Shown one piece after another: positions 16,922-24,308 of a DNA stretch of 64,000 bases. Below the pieces are notes generated by a model. That model was not told where the DNA came from, ran no database searches, and worked only from the letters and a program-made list of their open reading frames with translations. A program made the translations under genes and the position numbers. The DNA comes from Lachnospiraceae bacterium AC2029 (GTDB lineage Bacteria > Bacillota > Clostridia > Lachnospirales > Lachnospiraceae), in assembly GCA_000703065.1 (NCBI GenBank), contig JNLK01000001.1:3370001-3434000 (forward strand), given 5' to 3'. Every line of letters starts with the position of its first letter. The first letter of the stretch is position 1.

Positions 16922-17701
16922 ATGGGTTTAGAATTTGGAGATATTCAGGAAACAGCATTGATTCCGCTTGCAATAAAAGCTAGTGAAACATCGAGGCCAA
17001 ATGCAAGGATCAAAGATGAAAAAGCAAAGGAGATTATTGATTCTCTTGGGGTAGACGTGAGTAAATATGATCCGTTTATGTCACATGAAGGCGTAGTTGC
17101 GAGAACTATAATGTTCAGGAACAAATTAAACGCTTTTTTTAAGAGGTATCCTAATGCGACAGGAATAAATCTGGGATGTGGATTTGATGACAAGTTTGTG
17201 CAGGTTGATAACGGTACACTCAGATGGTTTGATGTTGATCTTCCGGATCAGATTGAAAAACGACGTAAGGTTTATGAGGATAGGGAGAGATGCATAATGC
17301 TTGAGGGGAGCGCCCTGGATGGTCAGTGGACAAGAAATATACCTGAAAGTAATATGTATATCATCGTGATGGAGGGCGTTCTTGAGTATTTTTCGAAAGA
17401 ACAGGTAAAGACATGTCTGAATATGCTATGTGACAGCTTTCCACACGGATATCTTCTGGCAGAACTTCATTCTCCGATATTAGAAAAGAACAGTAAACAT
17501 CATGATGCAATTAAGCATACGAATGCGACATTTGGATGGGGAACAAAATCGGGAGAAGAATACATTGAACTTGAACCGAGGATGTCACTTATATCAGAGA
17601 CAAGTTATAACGAGGAGATGAAGAAATATACTTTACGAGGCAAGTTGTTTGCAATAATCGGGAAAAATCTTAATAACAGACTGGCTGTTTATAAGTGGTA
17701 A
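16922..17701 (+). CDS. TcmP/LCMT-like O-methyltransferase
   Basis: The 259-residue protein begins with QETALIPLAIKASETSRPNA and has INLGCGFDDKFVQVDNG (SAM motif I) and WFDVDLPDQIEKRRK (Asp for the ribose), the layout of the leucine carboxyl methyltransferase/TcmP family that methylates carboxyl or hydroxyl groups of small molecules. AGGAGG lies before ATG 16922. It is the third gene of the operon from promoter copy 1 and overlaps the next gene by 7 bp. A carboxylate produced by the neighbouring hydrolases is a possible substrate, an inference only. Confidence 0.82.
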   Translation: MGLEFGDIQETALIPLAIKASETSRPNARIKDEKAKEIIDSLGVDVSKYDPFMSHEGVVARTIMFRNKLNAFFKRYPNATGINLGCGFDDKFVQVDNGTLRWFDVDLPDQIEKRRKVYEDRERCIMLEGSALDGQWTRNIPESNMYIIVMEGVLEYFSKEQVKTCLNMLCDSFPHGYLLAELHSPILEKNSKHHDAIKHTNATFGWGTKSGEEYIELEPRMSLISETSYNEEMKKYTLRGKLFAIIGKNLNNRLAVYKW

Positions 17702-18585
17702 ATACAGGAAAAAAGAGGATTAAGAAGGCATCATTCGAAGAAGGCGTGGATTACTGTGTTGGCTTAAAAATGATTGCGTTGTTACAGCAAATGGATGGTG
17801 AAATGACTATCCGAATTAAAGGAGTAAAGATGAGATTTCTGACGTATGGACAAAAATCCAACAGATCGCTTATGCTGATTCATGGAATGGCAAATACATC
17901 CAGCCTGTTTGACGATATTCTTCCTTTTCTGACGGATTACTTTGTTATCGTCTGTGAACTGGACGGCCATTCGGATCAGGAGCAAGGTACATTCATTTCT
18001 GTATCGGATTCAAGCGAGAAGATTGAGCAGTATGTGAATGAGCATCTTGACGGGAGCCTGTATGGCCTTCTGGGTTTTTCACTTGGAGGAACCATTGCTA
18101 CGGAGTTGATCAGTCGAGGAAGGATAAAGGTAGAGAAGACAATCCTTGATGCGGCATTTACTATCAGGATGGGGATAATGACATATCCATTTAAATTTGT
18201 TTTTCAGGGTTCGATCTGGTGCATAAAAAAAGGCGTTCCTATTCCAAAGGCGCTCGTGGAGAGTATCATGGGAAAGGGAAACAGTGGTATAGTGAATACG
18301 TTGTATAAGGGAGTTTCCTTGCAATCGGTAGGAAATGCAGCACTTTCCTGCTATAAGTACAAGATTAAGGAAGGTTTGAGAGAATACAAAAATCCGATTG
18401 TATTCTGGCATGGAGAAAATGAACCCTACCCGGTGAAGAGCGCAAAACTACTTAAGCAGTATCTGCCGCAAATGAAAAAACGTGTTTATAAGAATATGGG
18501 GCATGGGCAGATTTTACATGAATACCCGAGGGCTTATGCAAAAAGAATCAGATCATTTATGAAGGAAAATGGATCGGGATGCTAA
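17695..18585 (+). CDS. Alpha/beta hydrolase
   Basis: The 296-residue protein has an oxyanion loop LMLIHGMANTSSLFDD, nucleophile Ser in LLGFSLGGTIATE and His in NMGHGQILHEYP, a complete hydrolase set. The start is uncertain: GTG 17695 overlaps the methyltransferase stop by 7 bp without a clear ribosome site, and ATG 17770 is an alternative that removes 25 residues. It is the last gene of the operon, giving three alpha/beta hydrolases around one methyltransferase. The substrate is unknown. Confidence 0.78.
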   Translation: MVNTGKKRIKKASFEEGVDYCVGLKMIALLQQMDGEMTIRIKGVKMRFLTYGQKSNRSLMLIHGMANTSSLFDDILPFLTDYFVIVCELDGHSDQEQGTFISVSDSSEKIEQYVNEHLDGSLYGLLGFSLGGTIATELISRGRIKVEKTILDAAFTIRMGIMTYPFKFVFQGSIWCIKKGVPIPKALVESIMGKGNSGIVNTLYKGVSLQSVGNAALSCYKYKIKEGLREYKNPIVFWHGENEPYPVKSAKLLKQYLPQMKKRVYKNMGHGQILHEYPRAYAKRIRSFMKENGSGC

Positions 18586-18612
18586 GAAGAATACGGTCAG
18601 GGAAGGGGATTA

Positions 18613-18755
18613 TTGACAAATGTATTTATTGGATATATACTGCTGAAAGTTAGACATAACTAACATCCTGTGGACAGTGCCGTCCGGAGGATCATATCTT
18701 TTAATACTCCGCTTAGGCGGAGTATAAAAAAACATAGAGGTTAGCGGCAACTAAC
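18613..18755 (+). promoter_or_regulatory. Promoter with two GTTAG-N6-CTAAC operators, copies 2 and 3
   Basis: TTGACA (18613-18618), 17-bp spacer and TATACT (18636-18641) form a near-consensus promoter. One operator (18649-18664, GTTAGACATAACTAAC) follows the -10 box, and a second (18740-18755, GTTAGCGGCAACTAAC) lies just before the gene's ribosome site. Between them is a perfect 9-bp hairpin ATACTCCGC-TTAG-GCGGAGTAT (18704-18725) in the leader. It drives the ABC exporter pair. Confidence 0.83.
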
Positions 18756-18777
18756 CATTAAAGACAGGAGGAGCATT

Positions 18778-20583
18778 GTGAAGAAGGAGAAGAAAAGATC
18801 TCCGCTATCCAGGCTTCTGGAGTATGCGGGGAACTACCGAAAACTGACGTTTCTCGGCCTGTTTCTTTCGGCCATCGCCATGATTGCAGGGATGATCCCG
18901 TATGTATGCATCTGGCTGGTGCTGAAGGAACTCATCAAGGCCGCACCGGATTTTGCATCAGCTTCTGAAATATCCGTCTATGGATGGATCGCTTTTGCTG
19001 CGGCTGTGGGAGGGATCCTTATCTATTTTGCCGCGCTGATGTGTACGCACCTTGCGGCGTTCAAGACAGCTTCCAACATCCGGAAAAGAGGTATGGAGCA
19101 TCTGATGAAGGCGCCGCTTGGTTTCTTCGACAGTCACGCATCCGGTCTGCTCAGAAACCGTCTGGATAATGCGTCTGCGGAGACGGAGACACTTCTGGCC
19201 CACAATCTGGCGGATATCGTGGGAACGGCAACCATGTTCGTATCCATGCTGGTGCTGATGTTTGTCTTTGACTGGCGCATGGGAGCGTCCTGTATGCTGG
19301 CGGCTGTGATTTCGATCGCTGCGATGTTCTCCATGATGGGCGGCAAGAACGCAAAGCTCATGATGGAATACCAGGGCGCGCAGGATGTGATGAGTAAGAC
19401 AGGAACCGAATATGTACGCGGGATCCCTGTGGTGAAGGTGTTCCAGCAGACGGTATATTCCTTCCGTGCATTTAAGGAATCCATCGAGGATTACAGCAAC
19501 AAGGCGGAGCGGTATACGGACGGCGTATGTCGACTCCCCCAGTCTATAAATCTGACGGTTACCGAAGGCGCATTTATCTTCCTTGTACCGGTCACTCTTT
19601 TTCTGGCGCCGAAGGCCCTGGAGTCAGGGGACTTTGCCGGATTTATCACGGACTTTGCTTTTTATGCGGTATTTTCAGCCATCATTTCCACGGCACTGGC
19701 CAAGATCATGTTTGCAGCCAGCGGAACCATGCTTGCGAATACAGCTCTTGCTCGGATCGAAACGGTAATGAATGCTCCGATCCTTGAGCAACCGGCGTAT
19801 CCGAAGGAACCCTCCGGAAACCGCGTGGAGTTTAAGGATGTGTCCTTTACCTATGAAGGTGCGGAGACAGCAGCTCTGGATCACGTGTCCTTTGTAGCGG
19901 AGAGCGGACAGACACTTGCATTCGTCGGCCCCTCCGGAGGAGGCAAAACCACGGCGGCCAGTCTGATCCCCCGGTTCTGGGATGTGACCTCAGGTGAGGT
20001 TTTGGTGGGAGGCGTGAATGTGAAGGACATTTCCTCCCGGGTTCTGATGGACAGGATCGCATTTGTATTCCAGAATAACAGGTTGTTCAAAACATCGATT
20101 CTGGAAAATGTGCGTGCGGCCAGACCGGACGCCACTGAAGATGAGGTAATGAAGGCCCTTGAGGCCGCACAGTGTATGGATATCATCGAGAAGCTGCCGA
20201 AGGGTGTGGATACGGTGATCGGAGCGGAAGGTACATATCTTTCCGGCGGTGAACAGCAGCGGATTGCTCTGGCCCGGGCCATCCTGAAGGATGCACCGGT
20301 GGTGGTTCTGGATGAAGCAACTGCCTTTGCGGATCCGGAAAATGAGATGCTGATCCAGAAGGCAATGAAGCACCTGACACAGGGAAAAACCGTGATCATG
20401 ATCGCCCACAGACTTTCCGCCGTAGTAGGAGCCGATAAGATCATTGTTCTTGCAGACGGACGGATCGTTGAAGAAGGATCTCATGCGGAACTGGTTAATG
20501 CCGGCGGCATGTATTCCTCCATGTGGAATGACTATAACCGGGCTGTGGAATGGAAAATCTCTTCGGAAGGAGGTGCCAGATAG
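18778..20583 (+). CDS. ABC exporter half-transporter A (membrane + ATPase)
   Basis: The 601-residue protein has six membrane segments in residues 1-310, then an ATPase domain with Walker A GPSGGGKTTAAS (about 385), signature LSGGEQQRIALARAIL (about 490), Walker B VVVLDEATAFADPE and the switch His in IMIAHRLSAV. The start is GTG with AGGAGGAG upstream. It is followed without a gap by a second half-transporter, so the two likely form a heterodimer that exports a small molecule, lipid or siderophore-like compound. It is controlled by GTTAG operators together with hydrolase and methyltransferase operons, pointing to efflux of their substrate or product. Confidence 0.92.
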   Translation: MKKEKKRSPLSRLLEYAGNYRKLTFLGLFLSAIAMIAGMIPYVCIWLVLKELIKAAPDFASASEISVYGWIAFAAAVGGILIYFAALMCTHLAAFKTASNIRKRGMEHLMKAPLGFFDSHASGLLRNRLDNASAETETLLAHNLADIVGTATMFVSMLVLMFVFDWRMGASCMLAAVISIAAMFSMMGGKNAKLMMEYQGAQDVMSKTGTEYVRGIPVVKVFQQTVYSFRAFKESIEDYSNKAERYTDGVCRLPQSINLTVTEGAFIFLVPVTLFLAPKALESGDFAGFITDFAFYAVFSAIISTALAKIMFAASGTMLANTALARIETVMNAPILEQPAYPKEPSGNRVEFKDVSFTYEGAETAALDHVSFVAESGQTLAFVGPSGGGKTTAASLIPRFWDVTSGEVLVGGVNVKDISSRVLMDRIAFVFQNNRLFKTSILENVRAARPDATEDEVMKALEAAQCMDIIEKLPKGVDTVIGAEGTYLSGGEQQRIALARAILKDAPVVVLDEATAFADPENEMLIQKAMKHLTQGKTVIMIAHRLSAVVGADKIIVLADGRIVEEGSHAELVNAGGMYSSMWNDYNRAVEWKISSEGGAR

Positions 20584-22325
20584 TGTTTGGAGAGAAGTTT
20601 AAGAGAAAATACGCGCTTTCCGATGCGGGAGTCTCCAATACGAAGAAGGGAATGATCTGGACCATCATCGTGAATCTGACGGTCATGGGAGGTATGGGCA
20701 TCCTGTATTTCCTCATGGATCATTTCATGAAGACACTGACGGGAGGAGATCCTCTGCCGAACGCATGGATATTCATCGGACTTGTGATCGGGTTTCTGAT
20801 CCTGTCCCTTATCACACATATCCAGCAGTACAGAACCACCTACGGTCTTGTGTACAGAGAGATCTTGACCATGCGGATCGGCCTGGCAGAGCGGCTTCGG
20901 AAGCTGCCCCTCAGTTTCTTCGGAAAGAGAGATCTGGCGGATCTGACGGAAACCATGATGAGCGACGTGAACCGGATGGAACATGTGTGGTCCCATGTTC
21001 TGGGATATCTCTACGGGTCCTATGTATCTACCGCCATCATCGCGGTCATGTTCTTTATCATGGACTGGAGACTGGCTATTGCATGTCTCTGGGGCGTTCC
21101 GGTGGCGTTCGGTCTTCTGTTCGGCAGCCGGAAGATGGCAAAGAAAAATGCGGCGGCAGCCAAGGCAGCAGCACTTCGTGCTTCCGACGGCATGCAGGAG
21201 ACGATAGAAAATATCCGGGAGATCCATGCCACCAATCAGGAGGATCGGTTCCTGAAGGAGCTTTTTAATAAGATCGACAACCATGAAAAGACGAATATTC
21301 ACGGGGAATTATCCACGGGTATTTTTGTAAATGCAGCCAGTGTGATCATGCGTCTCGGTGTTGCAACCACCATCCTTGCGGGGGCAAACCTGATACTTTC
21401 AGGACAGGTGGACTTTATGATCCTGTTCATGTTCCTTCTTGTGATCACCAGGATCTATGCACCCTTTGATCAGAGCCTGGCCCTCATTGCCGAGGTATTC
21501 CTGTCTGAGGTTTCCGCAAAGCGATTGATGGAGATCTATGATACCCCCGCGGCCTCCGGTAAAGCGGAGTATCAGCCAAAAGGTCATGACATCACATTTG
21601 AAAACGTCTCTTTTGCTTACGATGACGAGCAGGTTCTTCACGGAGTCAGCTTTACTGCAAAGGAGGGCGAGGTTACTGCGCTGGTGGGACCCTCCGGTTC
21701 AGGAAAGAGTACTTGTGCCCGTCTGGCAGCCAGGTTATGGGATGCTTCCTCCGGAACGATAAGCGTCGGCGGCGTGGATGTCAGTACGGTAGAGCCGGAA
21801 ACCCTGCTTTCCGATTACGCGGTGGTCTTTCAGGATGTAGTTCTTTTTGATGATACCGTTATGGAGAATATCCGGCTGGGAAAGCACGGAGCGACCGATG
21901 AAGAGGTCCTGGCTGCGGCAAAGGCGGCCAACTGTGATGAATTCGTCGGGAAGCTGCCGGAGGGTTATGCAACACCTATCGGAGAAAACGGAGCGAAGCT
22001 GTCCGGCGGTGAGAGGCAGCGGATATCCATCGCTCGGGCTCTTCTTAAGGATGCGCCCATCGTACTTCTGGATGAAGCAACCGCTTCTCTGGATGTGGAA
22101 AATGAAACGAAGGTCCAGGGCGCCTTGTCAAGACTGCTGAAAGATAAAACTGTGCTTGTGATAGCGCACCGTATGCGTACCGTGGAAGCGGCAGATAAGA
22201 TCGTGGTGCTGAAGGACGGAAAGGTGGCAGAAGAGGGCACTCCTGCAGAACTGAAAAACAGGCAGGGAAGCATATTCAGCCGCATGCTTACACTGCAGAC
22301 GGAAGGCGCAGGGTGGAGTATATAA
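20583..22325 (+). CDS. ABC exporter half-transporter B (membrane + ATPase)
   Basis: A GTG start overlaps the previous stop by one base, with AAGGAGG 9 bp before it; an earlier in-frame ATG lies before that site. The 580-residue protein has six membrane segments, then Walker A GPSGSGKSTCAR, signature LSGGERQRISIARALL, Walker B IVLLDEATASLDVE and VIAHRMRTVEAADK. It is the partner of half-transporter A; coupled translation supports equal amounts. Substrate unknown. Confidence 0.92.
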   Translation: MFGEKFKRKYALSDAGVSNTKKGMIWTIIVNLTVMGGMGILYFLMDHFMKTLTGGDPLPNAWIFIGLVIGFLILSLITHIQQYRTTYGLVYREILTMRIGLAERLRKLPLSFFGKRDLADLTETMMSDVNRMEHVWSHVLGYLYGSYVSTAIIAVMFFIMDWRLAIACLWGVPVAFGLLFGSRKMAKKNAAAAKAAALRASDGMQETIENIREIHATNQEDRFLKELFNKIDNHEKTNIHGELSTGIFVNAASVIMRLGVATTILAGANLILSGQVDFMILFMFLLVITRIYAPFDQSLALIAEVFLSEVSAKRLMEIYDTPAASGKAEYQPKGHDITFENVSFAYDDEQVLHGVSFTAKEGEVTALVGPSGSGKSTCARLAARLWDASSGTISVGGVDVSTVEPETLLSDYAVVFQDVVLFDDTVMENIRLGKHGATDEEVLAAAKAANCDEFVGKLPEGYATPIGENGAKLSGGERQRISIARALLKDAPIVLLDEATASLDVENETKVQGALSRLLKDKTVLVIAHRMRTVEAADKIVVLKDGKVAEEGTPAELKNRQGSIFSRMLTLQTEGAGWSI

Positions 22326-22336
22326 CCGAAACAAAA

Positions 22337-22383
22337 ACTTTGTTTATCGATGTTTACTGCAGATAGTCCGCCGGACTTAAGCA
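22337..22383 (-). pseudogene. Scrap of a TetR gene
   Basis: Read on the minus strand this 46-bp piece encodes LKSGGLSAVNID, matching the helix-turn-helix start of the TetR gene at 13180-13761 with several base changes. Flanking sequence does not continue the match. It is a relic of a second copy, now in the gap between the ABC exporter and the DUF3793-like gene. Confidence 0.65.
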
Positions 22384-22419
22384 TACAGGATACGGTTTCT
22401 TATCATTTTGGAGATTACG

Positions 22420-22803
22420 ATGTCTGAAGAACTGATCATAGAGCATTGCTCCCCGACACTTGCGGGAATAAAAACCGGCAGTCTGTTTTCGGTAAAGACA
22501 AAAGAGATGAGGGATCTGTTCTCGGAGATCCGTGAATTGAACCAAACACTTCGAAAGTGCGGTATACGTGTGATCCCGATGAAAAGAACAGTGGATAACA
22601 CGTTGATCTACCTGTATCGTCCGGAGAATCTTAAGAAAGATCTGGATGATCCGCAGGCTTTAAAGATTTTAAAGAACAGGGGTTACAGTGTTGAAAGCCC
22701 TGAATGCTGTGTTGTTCAACTTGCACAACATTTAAAAAACGATGCGGCATTTCCGCATAAACAGTTTTATGGTTATTTACGGGAAACGAGAGGCGGAAGA
22801 TGA
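22420..22803 (+). CDS. DUF3793 family protein, C-terminally shortened
   Basis: The protein starts MSEELIIEHCSPTLAGIKTG, the DUF3793 opening, and continues with LNQTLRKCGIRVIP and LIYLYRPENLKKDL. In the family the usual end is a FPHEIGLFLGYP-like stretch; here the frame goes from FPHKQF directly to a short foreign tail and stops at 127 residues. The conserved end appears to be lost, so activity is doubtful. Function of the family is unknown; it is often near redox or iron genes in Clostridia. ATG 22420 has GGAG upstream and the stop overlaps the next gene by ATGA. Confidence 0.72.
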   Translation: MSEELIIEHCSPTLAGIKTGSLFSVKTKEMRDLFSEIRELNQTLRKCGIRVIPMKRTVDNTLIYLYRPENLKKDLDDPQALKILKNRGYSVESPECCVVQLAQHLKNDAAFPHKQFYGYLRETRGGR

Positions 22804-23423
22804 GAAATTCAAAATGGAAGAAGGAAAACAAGTCGATTCGCAGTAACAGTAAGGTGTACAAAAAGGCACTGGTTGCCGCGGAAATAAAGGATGGATCTGT
22901 GCAGGATTACAGAAAAAGACTGGCAAAGATGTATTTGTCCCCCAGATACAAAGAGCATAATATCTATCCGTCGACGGACACAACTCACGTATACGCAGTG
23001 ATAGCAATGTGTCTGGAGTTAAAGAAATTCGGACTGTCCGACTCGGAAATTATTGATGCTATCAATCGAGGCTTTGTGAAGCGAAGGGCATTCTTTAAGG
23101 CTCTGATATATCTCGTGGATCTTTTTCCGAACAGTTTTGAAATTGCGAAGAAGTGGAATATACAGGATCATGAAAAACGTGTCTGTGACGGGAGTATTAC
23201 CTACGATTATTTTAATGTCAGTGATAATAAGGTAGAGTACAGCGTCTCAAAATGTATGTATGTTGAAATGTTTCAAAGCTACGGGATACGAGGCCTGTGT
23301 AAGATATTCTGTATGACTGATGAGACTGCTTACGCCGGACTGACAAGACATGTACAGTTTATACGTCATTCGGATCTTTCGGACGGGGAATCGTGTACGG
23401 ATGAAGTAATGCGAAAAAAATGA
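22800..23423 (+). CDS. ATC-hydrolase-family protein (L-2-amino-thiazoline-4-carboxylate hydrolase-like), copy 1
   Basis: The 207-residue protein ends with the family pattern: a Cys (CMYVEMFQSYG), then LCKIFCMTDETAYAGL and a later Cys in GESCTDEV, resembling the C-x-xx-G-xx-EL-xx-FC-xx-D pattern of Pfam ATC_hydrolase. The N-terminal half is helical. The assignment is by eye and the reaction is unproven. It is coupled to the DUF3793 gene by ATGA and is the last gene of the operon from promoter copies 2/3. Two further family members lie at 31301 and 32618. Confidence 0.6.
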   Translation: MRNSKWKKENKSIRSNSKVYKKALVAAEIKDGSVQDYRKRLAKMYLSPRYKEHNIYPSTDTTHVYAVIAMCLELKKFGLSDSEIIDAINRGFVKRRAFFKALIYLVDLFPNSFEIAKKWNIQDHEKRVCDGSITYDYFNVSDNKVEYSVSKCMYVEMFQSYGIRGLCKIFCMTDETAYAGLTRHVQFIRHSDLSDGESCTDEVMRKK

Positions 23424-23460
23424 TCATTTAAAACGAAGGAGTGGAGGTGTACCGGCAATT

Positions 23461-23514
23461 ATGGATATTATGAAACCGACAGCGGTTATAGGTACAAATG
23501 CATACAATCTGTGA
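23461..23514 (+). pseudogene. Scrap of an aldo/keto reductase start
   Basis: The frame MDIMKPTAVIGTNAYNL then stop matches the first 13-14 residues of the aldo/keto reductase at 33297 (MDIMKPAGVIGTNAW) and even keeps a ribosome site upstream. The rest of the gene is gone. Confidence 0.75.
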
Positions 23515-23635
23515 CTGGATTCAGCAGATAGACGCCAGAGAATGAGAGACGGCATTTAAGGTTGAATCGAAAAATATAGGATTATCCACGGCTGAAGTTG
23601 ATGATATTTTAAGGCGGATAGAGGATTGAGAAAGA

Positions 23636-23698
23636 ATGCTAAAGGTACTAATGATCATAGCTTGTCTTGGCAATGTGTTATCTCGGACAGTTGCTTAA
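23636..23698 (+). pseudogene. Scrap of the DUF6796-like membrane protein start
   Basis: MLKVLMIIACLGNVL matches the start of the membrane protein at 37413 (MLKVLMIIACLGHVL), with one residue change and near-identical DNA to about 23680, then diverges and stops. It is a relic of a second copy. Confidence 0.75.
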
Positions 23699-23759
23699 CT
23701 ATAGTTACCATATTTTCATTCGGTTGATAGGCTGGAATCAGAATTGTGGTTTTTAACAT
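23655..23759 (-). pseudogene. Scrap of a family-2 glycosyltransferase start
   Basis: On the minus strand an AGGAGGTGATCTCAT ribosome site is followed by ATG 23759 and MLKTTILIPAYQPNENMVTI, the classical opening of GT2 glycosyltransferases (nucleotide-sugar strand). After about 26 residues the frame runs into the DUF6796 scrap and stops. The junction at about 23681 joins two unrelated gene starts head to head. The 520-bp stretch 23424-23943 holds only these relics and promoter copy 4/5. Confidence 0.65.
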
Positions 23760-23848
23760 ATGAGATCACCTCCTTTGCTCGTGATTCTATGCAGACAAAC
23801 TGAAACAATTCTGAAAATATTTGAGATTTTGCGATAGAATAAAACAAC

Positions 23849-23901
23849 TTGACATGTTAGCCGGCTCTAACTATAATGCGGTTAGGTTAGTAGATGCTAA
23901 C
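23849..23901 (+). promoter_or_regulatory. Consensus promoter with two GTTAG-N6-CTAAC operators, copies 4 and 5
   Basis: TTGACA (23849-23854), exactly 17 bp, TATAAT (23872-23877): a perfect sigma-A promoter. Operator GTTAGCCGGCTCTAAC (23856-23871) fills the spacer, and a second, GTTAGTAGATGCTAAC (23886-23901), starts 30 bp further, on the same helix face. A repressor here would directly exclude RNA polymerase. It drives the P-type ATPase unit. Confidence 0.87.
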
Positions 23902-23943
23902 TGTGGTTATGGGCTGAAAACATAGACAAAGGAGGACGGAGAA

Positions 23944-24261
23944 ATGAGTTGGTCAAAGGTTGGTCTTTTTGCGCTTGGAACGTTGTTTGGTTCGGCAGGA
24001 ATTAAATTGCTTTCCTCGAGAGATGCAAAAAAGGTATATACACACTGTACAGCAGGGGTGCTTCGCGCAAAGGATGCAGTGATGGATCAGGTTACCACAT
24101 TGCAGGAGAACTGCTCGGACATTTATGCGGATGCGAAAGCCATCAATGAGGAACGTAGAGCAAAGGATGAGGAAGCGGTGATCGAGGATGAGATCATAGA
24201 GAATAACGATGAAGAAACCTCTGATGAGGCCGTTGCAGAGGAGAATGCTGTTACAGAGTGA
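23944..24261 (+). CDS. DUF6110-like membrane-associated small protein
   Basis: The 105-residue protein begins with a short hydrophobic segment (VGLFALGTLFGSAGIKLL), then SSRDAKKVYTHCTAGVLRAK and a very acidic tail. This layout recurs directly upstream of metal P-type ATPases in Clostridia (DUF6110, from memory). The Cys/His in VYTHCTAG and the acidic tail might bind metal, which is an inference. AAAGGAGG precedes the ATG. It is the first gene of the unit and lies 47 bp before the ATPase. Confidence 0.7.
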   Translation: MSWSKVGLFALGTLFGSAGIKLLSSRDAKKVYTHCTAGVLRAKDAVMDQVTTLQENCSDIYADAKAINEERRAKDEEAVIEDEIIENNDEETSDEAVAEENAVTE

Positions 24262-24308
24262 AGACGATATGATTTGAGATCGTCATACGATATTAGGTAG
24301 AGGCTGTT

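Noticed and set aside
15666-16973. 435-codon open frame on the minus strand
   Set aside because: Antisense to the alpha/beta hydrolase at 15630, which has a full catalytic set. The translation is rich in His and Ile with no recognisable domain.
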